Assembly: GCA_030407085.1 (NCBI GenBank)
Contig: CM059587.1
Location: 69,923,001 to 69,987,000 of the forward strand
Direction of reading: 5' to 3'
DNA: 64,000 nucleotides
Source of the DNA: Trichopria drosophilae
Taxonomy: Eukaryota > Arthropoda > Insecta > Hymenoptera > Diapriidae
Shown here: piece after piece, positions 21,718 to 32,610 of the stretch
How positions within the stretch are numbered: the first letter of the stretch is position 1
Layout of the letters: each line of letters opens with the position of its first letter
The notes under the pieces: model-generated
Seen by the model: only the letters and a program-made list of their open reading frames with translations
Told to the model about the DNA's origin: nothing
Database searches by the model: none
Made by a program: the position numbers and the translations under genes

Positions 21718-24235
21718 TAACCCCTGATGATAAAGTAGTTCGTCGACTGTACCTGCATGGGTTTTCCGTAGTTCTCCCAGACCCCGTGCAAATGCGATAC
21801 AGAGGGGTCAAGACGTTCTACGGGTGCAGTAATGGGGGGGACTGGCTCTGGGTGGGTGTTGCCTTGTGCTCTCATGTATTATCCTGTACATGTCTTTAAA
21901 AAAAAAATATCTTATTAGCTGCATTAAAATTAAATGATTCATATTACTGTCGTTAATTGTAATTGAAATGTAATGTAATGCCTTTAACCTAAAAATGTGT
22001 AGAAAGTATGAAAGATAATAAAGGCAAAGAAGGCAAATGAAAATGATTAGAATAATATTAAAACTGTCGAAAGCCTTCAATGTTAACCTAGAAAGTTTAG
22101 GAATTATGGATGAGAAAATTAGCTCATTTTTTTTAATTAGGTGCTGCCACAAATTGTGTTGAGAAATATTATAAGGTGTAAATATCATTAAAATTTAGTA
22201 CATTAGAAAATGTTTATAATCACGCTGAGCACGAATTCGACATTGTAGTTAAATCGAACAAGACTGAAAAAAGACCGGTAACTTGAGCGTACATCCAGAA
22301 GCCAGTGACCATAAACAAACAGATATATGCCATTCTATATTTATACATTCTCTAAAGTTATGTGCTTCTTCTCCATATCGTAACTTTTCAACCTTATAAA
22401 ATTATGTTACAGATTTCGTAACACAAATTGAAACGTACACCGATGGAATTTGATAAAAACTCGATCGTTCTTTCAACTAAAAGATTCTGCCCCTAAATAA
22501 TAAAAATCTATATTTAAAATGACAATGTTTTGTAGCTCTATCCCTATCCTATCCTATCATTCTACATTTTCGACCAATTTTGCAAGATATACAATTAGGT
22601 TTGATTTAGATTTAAATTCAATTTTTCAATTTTTACCTACTCAGCCTAGAACTGATATAATATGAAACTTTCATCTCATTGAATAATTGGTGTAGCTAGA
22701 CTTATAGGCAGTTGAAATTATTAGTTATTATATGATTTGTAATGAAGGTTTACAAAATCATGAATCGGAAATGTCAAATATCATATGAAAATTCAAAAGA
22801 AAACACTCATATTTTATATTTATGTCTAGAAAAAGAAAAAAATGCTGATGATATATAAAATTCGGAAGTCGACAAGAACTTGTTGAATATAAACGTATTC
22901 CATACAAGTACCAGTTTAATAAAAGAATATAGCAAATTCCATATGTTATCATACATATTATATAAACGAAATAGCAATAATGATATATAAAGTAAAATTA
23001 TTGACAAAATATTAATAATAATACGACAAAATTGCATGTTTCATTTCTAATATCCGAAGTATCCTAGATTTGCGCGTCAAAATTTGCTAATAGTTTTTAT
23101 ATCTTTATTACGTATGTTTCAATTTTTTATATAATGCATAATTCCACGATAATCAGCAATAATGTTTGATTTTAATAATGAAATTGGGGGGTGAATGATA
23201 TCATTCCATTCATATTTAATGAGACTGTGTTTAAAATCAATTAATAAATGTACAAGATCGTTTCTATGAATTCACTAATTTTTCAGATGTTTAGATAAAC
23301 TGCAATGTTAGGATTCATATTGGTAAATTTCAATTAATTTTCACGAAAGGTAACACACACAAAAAAATCTAATGTGATAAATTGATTATCGTAAAATGGA
23401 TAATAGATTTGGTGAATCTATTTTGTTTGGGAAATTACTATACTGATAAACAGCTACAGAGTAATATGCGATTCCAGAAACAATTAAGGAAAGAAATAGT
23501 GATTATGACCAACTCGAACTCGCATAGCTATTTTACCTAAGGATTCAATTAATATGATTTTAATGATATATGTAAATGGATCAGTTTAGTTTACGTTGAT
23601 ATAGATCGTTTTTAAGCGACTAATTAAAATCGTTTTTAAGCTATCCAGATTAATAATGCGGATTTTAGTACCACGGTAGGTGATGTTTATCCATATGGGA
23701 TGGAATAATCTTCAACCAAGATCATTATAAAGAATCCTCCAAAAACTGTATTCATGATCTTGATTGTATAGAAGTATCGGCAAAACAAAATAACTCGAGA
23801 AATCAATTTATGGCTAGTCATTAGAATAACGTTTTCTGTATGATAAAATCGGATTTTACGAAAATATTAACAAGATTCCCAAACACTGTATTCTGTTGTT
23901 ATTGTGTACACAGATAAACATTGGTACTCTCTAAACATTTTCGCTAATTAATTATAATAAAACGTTGAAAACTAATGGGTTTTGAAAATAAAAAATAACA
24001 TTAAATATTTAATAAAACTTTTCTGTATATGTCATATATCATATATCATTTTATAAGAAAAATGTTCCGGACCTAATACCTCCGTATTAAATATTAAGAT
24101 TATTTCAGTGCATACATTATTTATGGGTCTTTTTCTACTCAGTACATTTTTGTCAATAAAAATAGAAAACTGTACAAAAAATTGTAATATTGACACAAAT
24201 AGATCTCTTCGATAACTATTATATACTGCTAAAGT

Positions 24236-24325
24236 ACCTTTATGTTCGTCTTTTCGGTACGAAAGTACACTCGTGCGTAAAGTAAACTTTACGTACTCGA
24301 CTATACTTTACTTACGGAAAAAGAG
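24236..24325 (-). repeat. CGTAAAGT palindromic module, left-arm copy
   Basis: About 85-90 bp whose reverse complement closely matches 63143-63235: CCGTAAGTAAAGTATAGTCG, then AAAGTTTACTTTACGCACGA, then CCGAAAAGACGAACATAAA. The mirrored copy is at 38408-38500. Confidence 0.8.
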
Positions 24326-24736
24326 ATTCTAAGCTGTTCTAAATGAATTAAAACGTTTAATATAAAAATTGCAGGGGTAGACATAGAATCTAAAACTTGC
24401 TTTTCGACAATTGAATAAATTGAAAATAATAGAAAAATATCAATGAAAGTTCCACTTAAAAAATTTATTAATTTCCAATAGCAGGGAATAAGCCGTAATA
24501 GTTATTTTATTTTTCAATCTATTAATTCAACTAAGAAGTTGCAAAGAAAAAGTACTGGATTACATAAAAATATATCTATGTATATGGTGTATGGGAATAG
24601 TAATATTTATAATAACTTGTTGAATATTATATTGATTCATTAAAATTATATAAATTGGATCATTAAGAAAAAATTCGGAGACGACGGTGTCTGATAGTAG
24701 TCTGGAGTTGATTGTAATCATTCTTTCTTTCAATAA

Positions 24737-26890
24737 CCCTTTGAGTCCCAAATATGCACATGGATTTCAGCATCGTTTTATGTATAAAATAAAAATCAAA
24801 AAAAATTGGAAACATGTATATTCGACTAGTTTTGAGGTCGCTCTTTCGATTGGCGCTACTGAAATTTTCGAAAAATGACGTTTAACACAGTTTTTTTACA
24901 AAAATACGATAAAAAACGTTATTTTTTAGCTACAATTTTTTTTAAATGCATTTTTAACTATGATACCTGCTTCAGATCACCTTCTAATCTGTCAGAAACG
25001 CGTTCCCGATTGTATTACTTCAAAATTATACATTCACATATTTTGATTTATTTCGTTTTTCGTTTCAAAATGGCGTCTGAACGTAGAAAATTTTTGAAAG
25101 TGAAGGAAATGCTATTATTTGGGATCAGTTAGATTTTCTTTGTAGTAAAATCGTACAAATAAGTTATTACGAGTTTTGTATGACCTATTTTGATTTGCGA
25201 AAGCAGTAATATCCCATAAAATCCAATTTCAGGATGGCGACTGTCATGTGCTCAGTAGAAATACGTGTATTTCGAGACAACCAAAATTGGTGTGAAATTT
25301 GCTAATTACCATCTCATAGGTTTCAGACATCGCTAATCTCAAATCTTGAGTCAGTTTACCGAAATTCAAAATGGCGGACCCGTTATGTAAAATTTCACAT
25401 TTCTGGAATAGGAAAAATACTCTCATATTCCACTCATATTTTCAAGTCAACATTATTCTTAAGATTTTTTTGATTATATACATGGTTTTTGAGAAAAAAT
25501 TATCAGATGATAAGGCTTCCCGAAATTATTCTGTATTGCCGCCGATTGTTTGAAAGATCATTTTCCTGGACCGTTGTACCTGATTTTCTTTTAGGCATTA
25601 TGTGAACACTTTTTGTATGAAATTTTCAGAATATCAGATCACGGCTGTTTTAGAAATATCGTTCTCGATGGAACCAGGCCAACTGCTTATTTATACATAG
25701 AACTAATTTCTACAGCGAGAACAAAAAAGTGGCGAGAGTCACGACAACACCTAGCGGCGACTTTTGCGGTAAATTGTTCAGACATTCGAATAAACGTCCT
25801 TTGCTTATTTCAAAATACACATACGGTAATAAAACCGCAGAATCTACCAGTAGCTATTTCAAATTACATTTGTTTTGAAGACATAGAGGTTTTTTTGTGA
25901 CGAGAAAAATGTCCTCCCAGATTTCGCATTGATGATGATCAAACTCGATTAGAGTAATCCACGATCCTCTCCAACATAAACTATATTTGTAATGAATTTC
26001 TTTGTATGAATATATCGACATTTATATAAGTTAGGTGGACTGTAAGCAGCAAATAGCGGGTTGATACAAACAAACAATACAGAATAATTTCGGGAAGCCT
26101 TGTCATCTCATAATTTTTTCTCAAAAACTATTTATATAATCAAAAAATATGAAGAATAATGTTGACTTGAAAATATGAGTGGAATACGATAGTATTTTTC
26201 CTATTCCAGAAATGTGAAATTTTACATAACAGGTCCGCCATATTGGATCCGCCATTTTGAATTTCGATAAACTGACGCAAGATTTGAGTTTAGCGATGAC
26301 TGAAACCTATGAGATGGTAATTAACAAATTTCACACCAATTTTGGTTGTCTCGAAATACACGTATTTCTACTGAGCACATGACATCTTGAAGTAGGATTT
26401 TATGGGATATTACTGCTTCCGTAAATCAAAATAGGTCATACGAAACTCGTAATAACATATTTGTACGATTTTACTACAAAGAAAACCTAGCAGATCCGAA
26501 AAAATAGCATTTTCTTCAGATTCAAAAATTTTCAACGTTCAGACGCCATTTTGAAACGAAAAACGAAATAAATCAAAATATGTGAATGTATAATTTTGAA
26601 TTAAACAATCGGGAACACGTTTCTGACAGATTAGAAGGTGATCTGAAACCGGTATCATAGTTAAAAATGCATTTAAAAAAAAATTGTAGCTAAAAAATCG
26701 CGTTTTTTCAGTATTTTTGTAAAAAAACTGTGTTAAACGTAATCTTTTGAAAATTTTAGTAGCGCCCATCGAAAGAGCGACCTCAAAACTAGTCGAATAT
26801 AGATGTTTCCAATTTTTTTTAATTTTTATTTTACACATAAAACGATACTGAAATCCATGTGCAAATTGTGCACATTTGGGACTTAAAGGG
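24737..26890. mobile_element. piggyBac-like palindromic element P1 (in left arm)
   Basis: Ends CCCTTTGAGTCCCAAATATG and, inverted, CCCTTTAAGTCCCAAATGTG; right flank TTAA at 26891-26894, left flank degenerate (ATAA). Inverted arms of about 0.8 kb (24737-25550, 26070-26890) surround a unique centre. Its mirror twin P2 has intact TTAA on both sides. The C-rich ends and TTAA point to piggyBac-type mobilisation. Inside the arms are the AAAATGGCGG words common to the other TTAA elements in this window. Confidence 0.82.
25613..25900 (+). CDS. 95-codon ORF in centre of P1, unrecognised
   Basis: Lies in the non-palindromic centre of P1 and is also open in P2 (36793-37113, minus strand, 106 codons), with a handful of amino-acid changes. 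The translation (MYEIFRISDHGCFRNIVLDG...; ...SARTKKWRESRQHLAATFAV) shows no domain I know and no membrane segment. Conservation may only reflect the recent inverted duplication. Piece of a captured gene, element-specific small protein, or chance: undecided. Confidence 0.2.
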   Translation: MYEIFRISDHGCFRNIVLDGTRPTAYLYIELISTARTKKWRESRQHLAATFAVNCSDIRINVLCLFQNTHTVIKPQNLPVAISNYICFEDIEVFL

Positions 26891-27518
26891 TTAATAGTTA
26901 CTGCAGACGGCTAATGGCATACAAAGGAAGCTGCGTATCACGATATAACTTATAAATGTCATTAAAGAGCAGTATTACACCATATATTTGTATGCATATA
27001 TCGTGAAAAGTAATTGAAATTTATACATATGAATCCTACGTCGTCCTTATTCTGAACATTACATGGTAATGTTAAATTCATATAATCATTCATAAACATT
27101 TATGAATTCATTTTAAAAATATTTGCAAGTTCCCACGATTGGAAACAATTCATTCCCTAATCCAATAATTAAAATCAAATCGTAGTGCACAATAGCTGAT
27201 TTGCCGACAACATCTGCAATGCAATTATATACAAAAAGTAAATACTATATTACTGATTACTACATTAATATATAACTATTTAAAATTTATTTAACAACCA
27301 CAAGGACACATTTTTAACCACTTTTTCAGAGCTGTCTAGAGGGAATAAATTTTGGGCCTCATCAATGTTAAACGTATGAAATGCATAGAGTTTTCATTGA
27401 TCTTTCCAATGACGATATCCAAAATTAGAAACAAGAATTATTATCCATAAACGCGGTGAAGTATAAAAAATACAAAAATTTTGTTTTCACGTTGGGTTTT
27501 GTTAATTTTCCGTTATGG

Positions 27519-27627
27519 ATCCTGCAAACACGGAAAGTAACAGTTATGTAATATTTACGTAATGGTTACACTGTTACATAAATGTTACAGAGTTGTTACA
27601 TAACTGTTACATTTGTGTTTGCAGGGG
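27519..27627. repeat. Small hairpin element in arm B
   Basis: Inverted ends CCTGCAAACACGGAAAGTAACAG... and ...CTGTTACATTTGTGTTTGCAGG, with repeated TGTTACAT words between them. The mirror copy is at 30660-30768. Confidence 0.7.
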
Positions 27628-27762
27628 AATCATCTTGACACCAATTTAGATGATGGAGGGAATACATGAATTTCTGAAAACGTTATTTGGAAAGTTAATT
27701 TGGTCACATGAATGATACAGAATGGTGTCCGAAACGAGAATTTTCGTTTATTACTCTTTAAC

Positions 27763-30532
27763 TAAAAAACTATCAGATTTTTATTTAAAAAACTAGCAGT
27801 GTCATCAACAGACTATCTGTTCAGAGTAATTTTGCAAGGAATAAACAGGAAATCTGTTGTTGCTTAATTAATTGTAACACCGAGCAAAATTAGTAAGTCA
27901 CTGAAATATTCTATTTATATTGCACAGCAAGATCTATTTCTGTCAATATATTCGATTTCTTCTGTACAGTTTCCTATTTTTATTGACAAATACATTGATT
28001 CATCTAAGTAAAAAAAGTACTGAAACAATCGTAATATTTAATTCAAAAATGTGCGTCGTACAATGTTAACATTTTTCTTAAAAATATCTACTAAAAGATA
28101 AAACTGCTTTTGAATGTTTTGTGTTATTATCGTTATTTTCAAAACTAGTGCATTTTACAATTATGTATTACATTTACCTGGTAAAAATGTTTGCAGAGTT
28201 CCAAGGTTTATAAATGTAAATAATAACAATATTGTACAAAGAGTTTCCTGATATCCGAATTTTTCACCCAGAAAACTGAATTCTAATGGCCAGGCTTAAA
28301 TTATATTTTTTTTTATGTTTCCATAAAATAAAGTTCACTGATCAGGATTTTTCATGACTATCATGGTGTTTAAGGTCAAATAAAAGTTTAACTATCTATT
28401 ATTACTAATATTTTTAGTTCAACTGCGTTTTCTACATTGTAGTCTGTAAACTTACAAATATTTCATCAATTTGTGGCAAGCTGTCGATATTAAAATGCCT
28501 ACTTACGATCATATTATGTAACTGAATGCTGCATATTAAAAAAGTACCCTAGTAAACCTAAACGTCCGGCAAACAAATCTACCAAAAACTAATTGAAGTG
28601 AATAAGACTTGTACTATTTTTTTATATTTTAATCTATTAAATTAAAAACTGCGAAGAAAAATGAATGTATTACGTAAAAATATTAATGTATTGAATGGAT
28701 AAGTATAATAACATTTAAAATAAGTTACTGACACTGAATTGTATTTTAATTATATGTATCATTAAATTTAAATTTAAAAAAAGATCTTTACATATATCAT
28801 TAAAAGGATGATTTCAATCGTTAGGAAAAATACTGGTACGACGATGTCTTATAATATTATCGAATTGATCGTAATCTCTATTTCCTTGATTATGTCTGTA
28901 GATACATATTAGCCTAAAAAGGAAGCTTTTTATTGGTATAGTAATTTAATAAATCAGTATTAGATTTTTTATGCATGTCATCTTTTGTGAAAATGAAATG
29001 AAATTTACCAATATGAGTCCTAACATCGAAGTTTATCTAAATCATATTAAAAATTAGAGAATTCATATGAACTATCACGTGCATTTATTAATTGATTTTG
29101 ATTTGATTAATTGAATGGAATCAATTCGTCCACTCCGCAATATCCGCAGAAATGTATAGCAATCTTAGTATTATTATTGATATTTTGTCAATAACTATGC
29201 TTTATATATCATTATTGCTATGTTTATATGCAACAATTCGTTGTTGGCTCCTAAATTTCATATATCTTTCATATGCATTTTTTTTCTTTTTCCGGACAAA
29301 AATATAAAATATGTCTCTTTCTTTTTATTTTCAGGTGAAATCTGATGTTTCTAAGTCATGATTTTGCAAAGCTGTATTATAGATATTATAATAACTGTTA
29401 TTTTCAAATGCCTGCAACTCCAAACTGATGCTCTGACAAATTATTCAATATAAAATTATTCGCAGTAATTGGACATTAAAAAATGAGACCGAAATCTAAA
29501 ATAAATCAAATCATCCGATATATTGTAAAGTTTATACAAAATATTGAATGATAAATATAGCTAAAATGCATTCTCATGAGAAATTGAGAAAAACTACTAT
29601 CAGATTAGTTCATGATATCGTAAAAGAGAGTAATTATCCAGAAGGAATTAGAAATTACTGTTTTAGGCAAAGAATTCATTACATGTGCATTAGAAAGATA
29701 ATAACGAATATAAAAGAAAGAACAGTTAGCATTCCGAACAAGAAAGTCTCCAAAAAAATAAATAAAACTACGAAAGAAATAGACATTTTATATCATAGTA
29801 ACTTGGTCTGTTATGATCAAATATATTAAATGCTACTCGGTATATATTGGAGAAACCACTGTAGATCGAATTAATGAACACAAAAGACAAATTTTTCGGT
29901 TATCGTGTGGGTAAAATCCTATATTACACATTTGCACTACTTTCTAACACATTTGCAATATAAAATATTGTTCGGCGCATGTGCGAAAATATTTTTCTGT
30001 ACTAATGTGGATACTGATCTCGCCTTCAGCTCGGCCCGCAACCCTCACATTCGTAGAAAAAACTTTTCTGCACTTGTATCGATACTACTATTTTTGATTA
30101 TTCAAAATTTACAGGATTTCTCTTATGACAAATTTCAATTTCGATATTCATAAAACATTTTAACTGCAGAAAAAAATACTAAAGTAATGAAAATTGTCTA
30201 AATCGTTTGCCTACTAGTTTTTCTTAATATGTTTTTTATTGTAATTATTCGTACTTCTCATTATGTTATTGTTATTTCTGCATTTGAATTGTTAATTTAT
30301 CTTTTTTTTTAATCATGAAATACATGTTATTCATGTTATAATTCCAATACATCCGTCAACTACCAAGAAAACATTTCCAAAAATAACACACCACAAAATA
30401 TAAATTTATTTATCGTTATTAATACATGTCTGGAATTTTATCAAAGAATTTTATTTATAGTTCGACGTGATTTTAAACAATTTTTACTTTCCATAAAATG
30501 ATTAACTTTACTACGTAAGAGAGTTAAAGAGT
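27763..30532. repeat. Loop of giant palindrome, with diverged third arm copy (C)
   Basis: 27900 to about 29260 matches 38510-40060 in the same orientation but with clearly more divergence than between the two arms. Shared anchors: TTTTTATTGACAAA, AATATTTAAT, TTTTCAAAAC, CAATATGAGTCCTAACAT, TTTTGTCAATAA. From 29260 to about 29450 it follows a segment that survives only in the left arm (22640-22870, inverse). Past this point lie a Penelope-like relic and AT-rich DNA. It is thus an older member of the repeat that forms the arms. Confidence 0.65.
29548..29914 (+). pseudogene. Possible Penelope-like element C-terminus (RT tail + GIY-YIG-like)
   Basis: Two adjoining frames. 29548-29829 reads ...TIRLVHDIVKESNYPEG, then IRNYCFRQRIHYMC and VSIPNKKVSKKINKT, like the linker after the reverse transcriptase in Penelope-like elements, where families have a 'NxYP..I..C...R' segment followed by a '(L/I)P...(L/V)S.KI' segment. 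In another frame 29813-29914 reads CYSVYIGETTVDRINEHKRQ, like the GIY-YIG nuclease core (YIG.T....R..EH). A frameshift separates them, and the GIY strand and the C-terminal catalytic Glu are not evident. No upstream RT motifs. An independent small gene cannot be excluded, since family assignment rests on short motifs. Confidence 0.4.
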
Positions 30533-31869
30533 AATAAACGAAAAATCTCGTTTCGGACACCATTCTGTATCATTCATGTGACCAAATTAACTTTCCAAAT
30601 AACGTTTTCAGAAATTCATGTATTCCCTCCATCATCTAAATTGGTGTCAAGATGATTCCCCTGCAAACACAAATGTAACAGTTATGTAACAACTCTGTAA
30701 CATTTATGTAACAGTGTAACCATTACGTAAATATTACATAACTGTTACTTTCCGTGTTTGCAGGGTCCATAACGGAAAATTAACAAAACCCAACATGAAA
30801 ACAAAATTTTTGTATTTTTTATACTTCACCGCGTTTTTGGATAATAATTCTTGTTTCTAATTTTGGATATCGTCATTGGAAAGATCAATGAAAACTCTAT
30901 GCATTTCATACGTTTAACATTGATGAGGCCCAAAATTTATTCCCTCTAGGCAGCTCTGAAAAAGTGGTTAAAAATGTGTCCCCGTGGTTGTTAAATAAAT
31001 TTTAAATAGTTATATATTAATGTAGTAATCAGTAATATAGTATTTACTTTTTGTATATAATTGCATTGCAGATGTTGTCGGCAAATCAGCTATTGTGCAC
31101 TACGATTTGATTTTAATTATTGGATTAGTGAATGAATTGTTTCCAATCGTGGGAACTGCAAATATTTTTAAAATGAATTCATAAATGTTTATGAATGATT
31201 ATATGAATTTAAAATTACCATCTAATGTTCAGAATAAGGACTACGTAGGATTCATATGTATAAATTTAAATTACTTTTCACGATATATGCATACAAATGC
31301 GATAAGTGCTTTCAATAAACTGACAATAGATATGGTGTAATAAAGCTCTTTAATGACATTTATAAGTTATATCGTGATACCCAGCTTCCTTTGTATGCCA
31401 TTAACCGGCTGCAGTAACTATTAACCCTTTAAGTCCCAAATGTGCACAATTTGCACATGGATTTCAGTATCGTTTTTTGTATAAAATAAAAATTTTAAAA
31501 ATTGGAAACATCTATATTCGACTAGTTTTGAGGTCTCTCTTTCGATGGGCGCTACTAAAATTTTCAAAAGATTACGTTTAACACAGTTTTTTTACAAAAA
31601 TACTGAAAAAACGCGATTTTTTAGCGACAATTTTTTTTTAAAATGCATTTTTAACTATGATACCGGTTTCAGATCACCTTCTAATCTGTCAGAAACGTGT
31701 TCCCGATTGTTTAATTCAAAATTATACATTCACATATTTTGATTTCTTTCGTTTTTCGTTTCAAAATGGCGTCTGAACGTTGAAAATTTTTGAATGTGAA
31801 GAAAATGCTATTTTTTCGGATCTGCTAGGTTTTCTTTGTAGTAAAATCGTACAAATAAGTTATTACGAG

Positions 31870-32088
31870 TGTTGGAATATCGAACTATATACTGTACATT
31901 CCACTTACCGACGCTCGGTACCCTTCTTTGTCATCGAACATATAAGTCTATGTTTCGAAAATTTGGACATTGAGTCAGTGCGAGTCAGCGTGCGGTTGAG
32001 AGAACGCCGAGCGCGAAAATAAAGTCTTTACCGAAAATCGTGTTGGTTTCCTGATTCTTTAGCGCCCTATATCCTATACCTTCTGACA
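31870..32088 (+). repeat. copia 5' LTR
   Basis: 219 bp, TGTTGG...CTGACA. Contains an AATAAA at 32018-32023, a likely polyadenylation signal, and probably the element's promoter upstream of it. Confidence 0.95.
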
Positions 32089-32101
32089 GGTTATGGGCCC
32101 A
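32089..32101 (+). promoter_or_regulatory. copia primer-binding site
   Basis: GGTTATGGGCCCA directly follows the 5' LTR. The same string is the primer site of Drosophila copia, which is primed by an internal fragment of initiator methionine tRNA. Confidence 0.75.
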
Positions 32102-32186
32102 GGTACGGCAATAAAAAGTGAATAAGAGAAAGACGGAATAATTAATTCTAATATGTTACGATTTATGGCAATATACGGCTGGAATT

Positions 32187-32610
32187 ATGGTGAAACCGAC
32201 GGAAGAAAGTGAGGCAGCGAAATGGGACGCCAAGGACGGAAAAGCTCTCGCACTCATAATTCTAAATGTATCCAAAGAAGAGTTGGGTCATGTTAGACGA
32301 GCTATGACCTCTAAAGAAGCATGGGATGAATTATCGACTATTCATAACTCAAAAGGTCCAATACGGAAGGCAGTTTTGTATAGGCAACTATACAAATTGA
32401 AGAAAGACTCTAATGTATCGATGTCTCAATTTATAAATAAATTTCAAGAATAACTCAATTCTTTGGAGGATGTAGGAGTTATAATTCAAAGTGAATTGCA
32501 GTCCATAATGCTGCTAAGTAGTCTACCGGATGAGTACGAATCGTTATGTGTGGCCACTGAATCAAGGGACGAAATTCCAACGTTGGAAATTATATCAACA
32601 ATGTAAGGAC
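32187..32610 (+). pseudogene. copia gag, interrupted
   Basis: Reads KPTEESEAAKWDAKDGKALA...KEAWDELSTIH...KAVLYRQLYKLKKD, the copia gag (UBN2-type) pattern. TAA at 32451-32453 interrupts it. The same frame then continues LNSLEDVGVIIQSELQ... and LLSSLPDEYESLC (typical gag) to another stop near 32608, where the frame must shift to reach the zinc knuckle. The usual N-terminal segment with the conserved Trp appears shortened or lost upstream of 32187. Gag would form the virus-like particle; this copy cannot make a whole one. Confidence 0.85.

Larger units (their letters stand above)
20487..27762. repeat. Left arm of giant palindrome (A-P-B)
   Basis: Reverse complement of 30533-41270 apart from later insertions and indels. 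Segment A (20487-24736) pairs with 38001-41270, the P element (24737-26890) with 31425-38000, and B (26891-27762) with 30533-31424. Differences from the right arm: an 842-bp element at 20876-21717 found only here; about 600 bp at 22300-22905 against an unrelated 210 bp at 40105-40315; a deletion of about 290 bp at about 23635 between AAAACGAT-like words, relative to 39085-39380. Elsewhere substitutions are few by eye. Nothing in the arm has a recognised coding function. Confidence 0.9.

Noticed and set aside
21808..22188. 126-codon ORF in left arm
   Set aside because: The corresponding frame in the right arm (40400-40740) is closed early by a poly-A length change and a stop.
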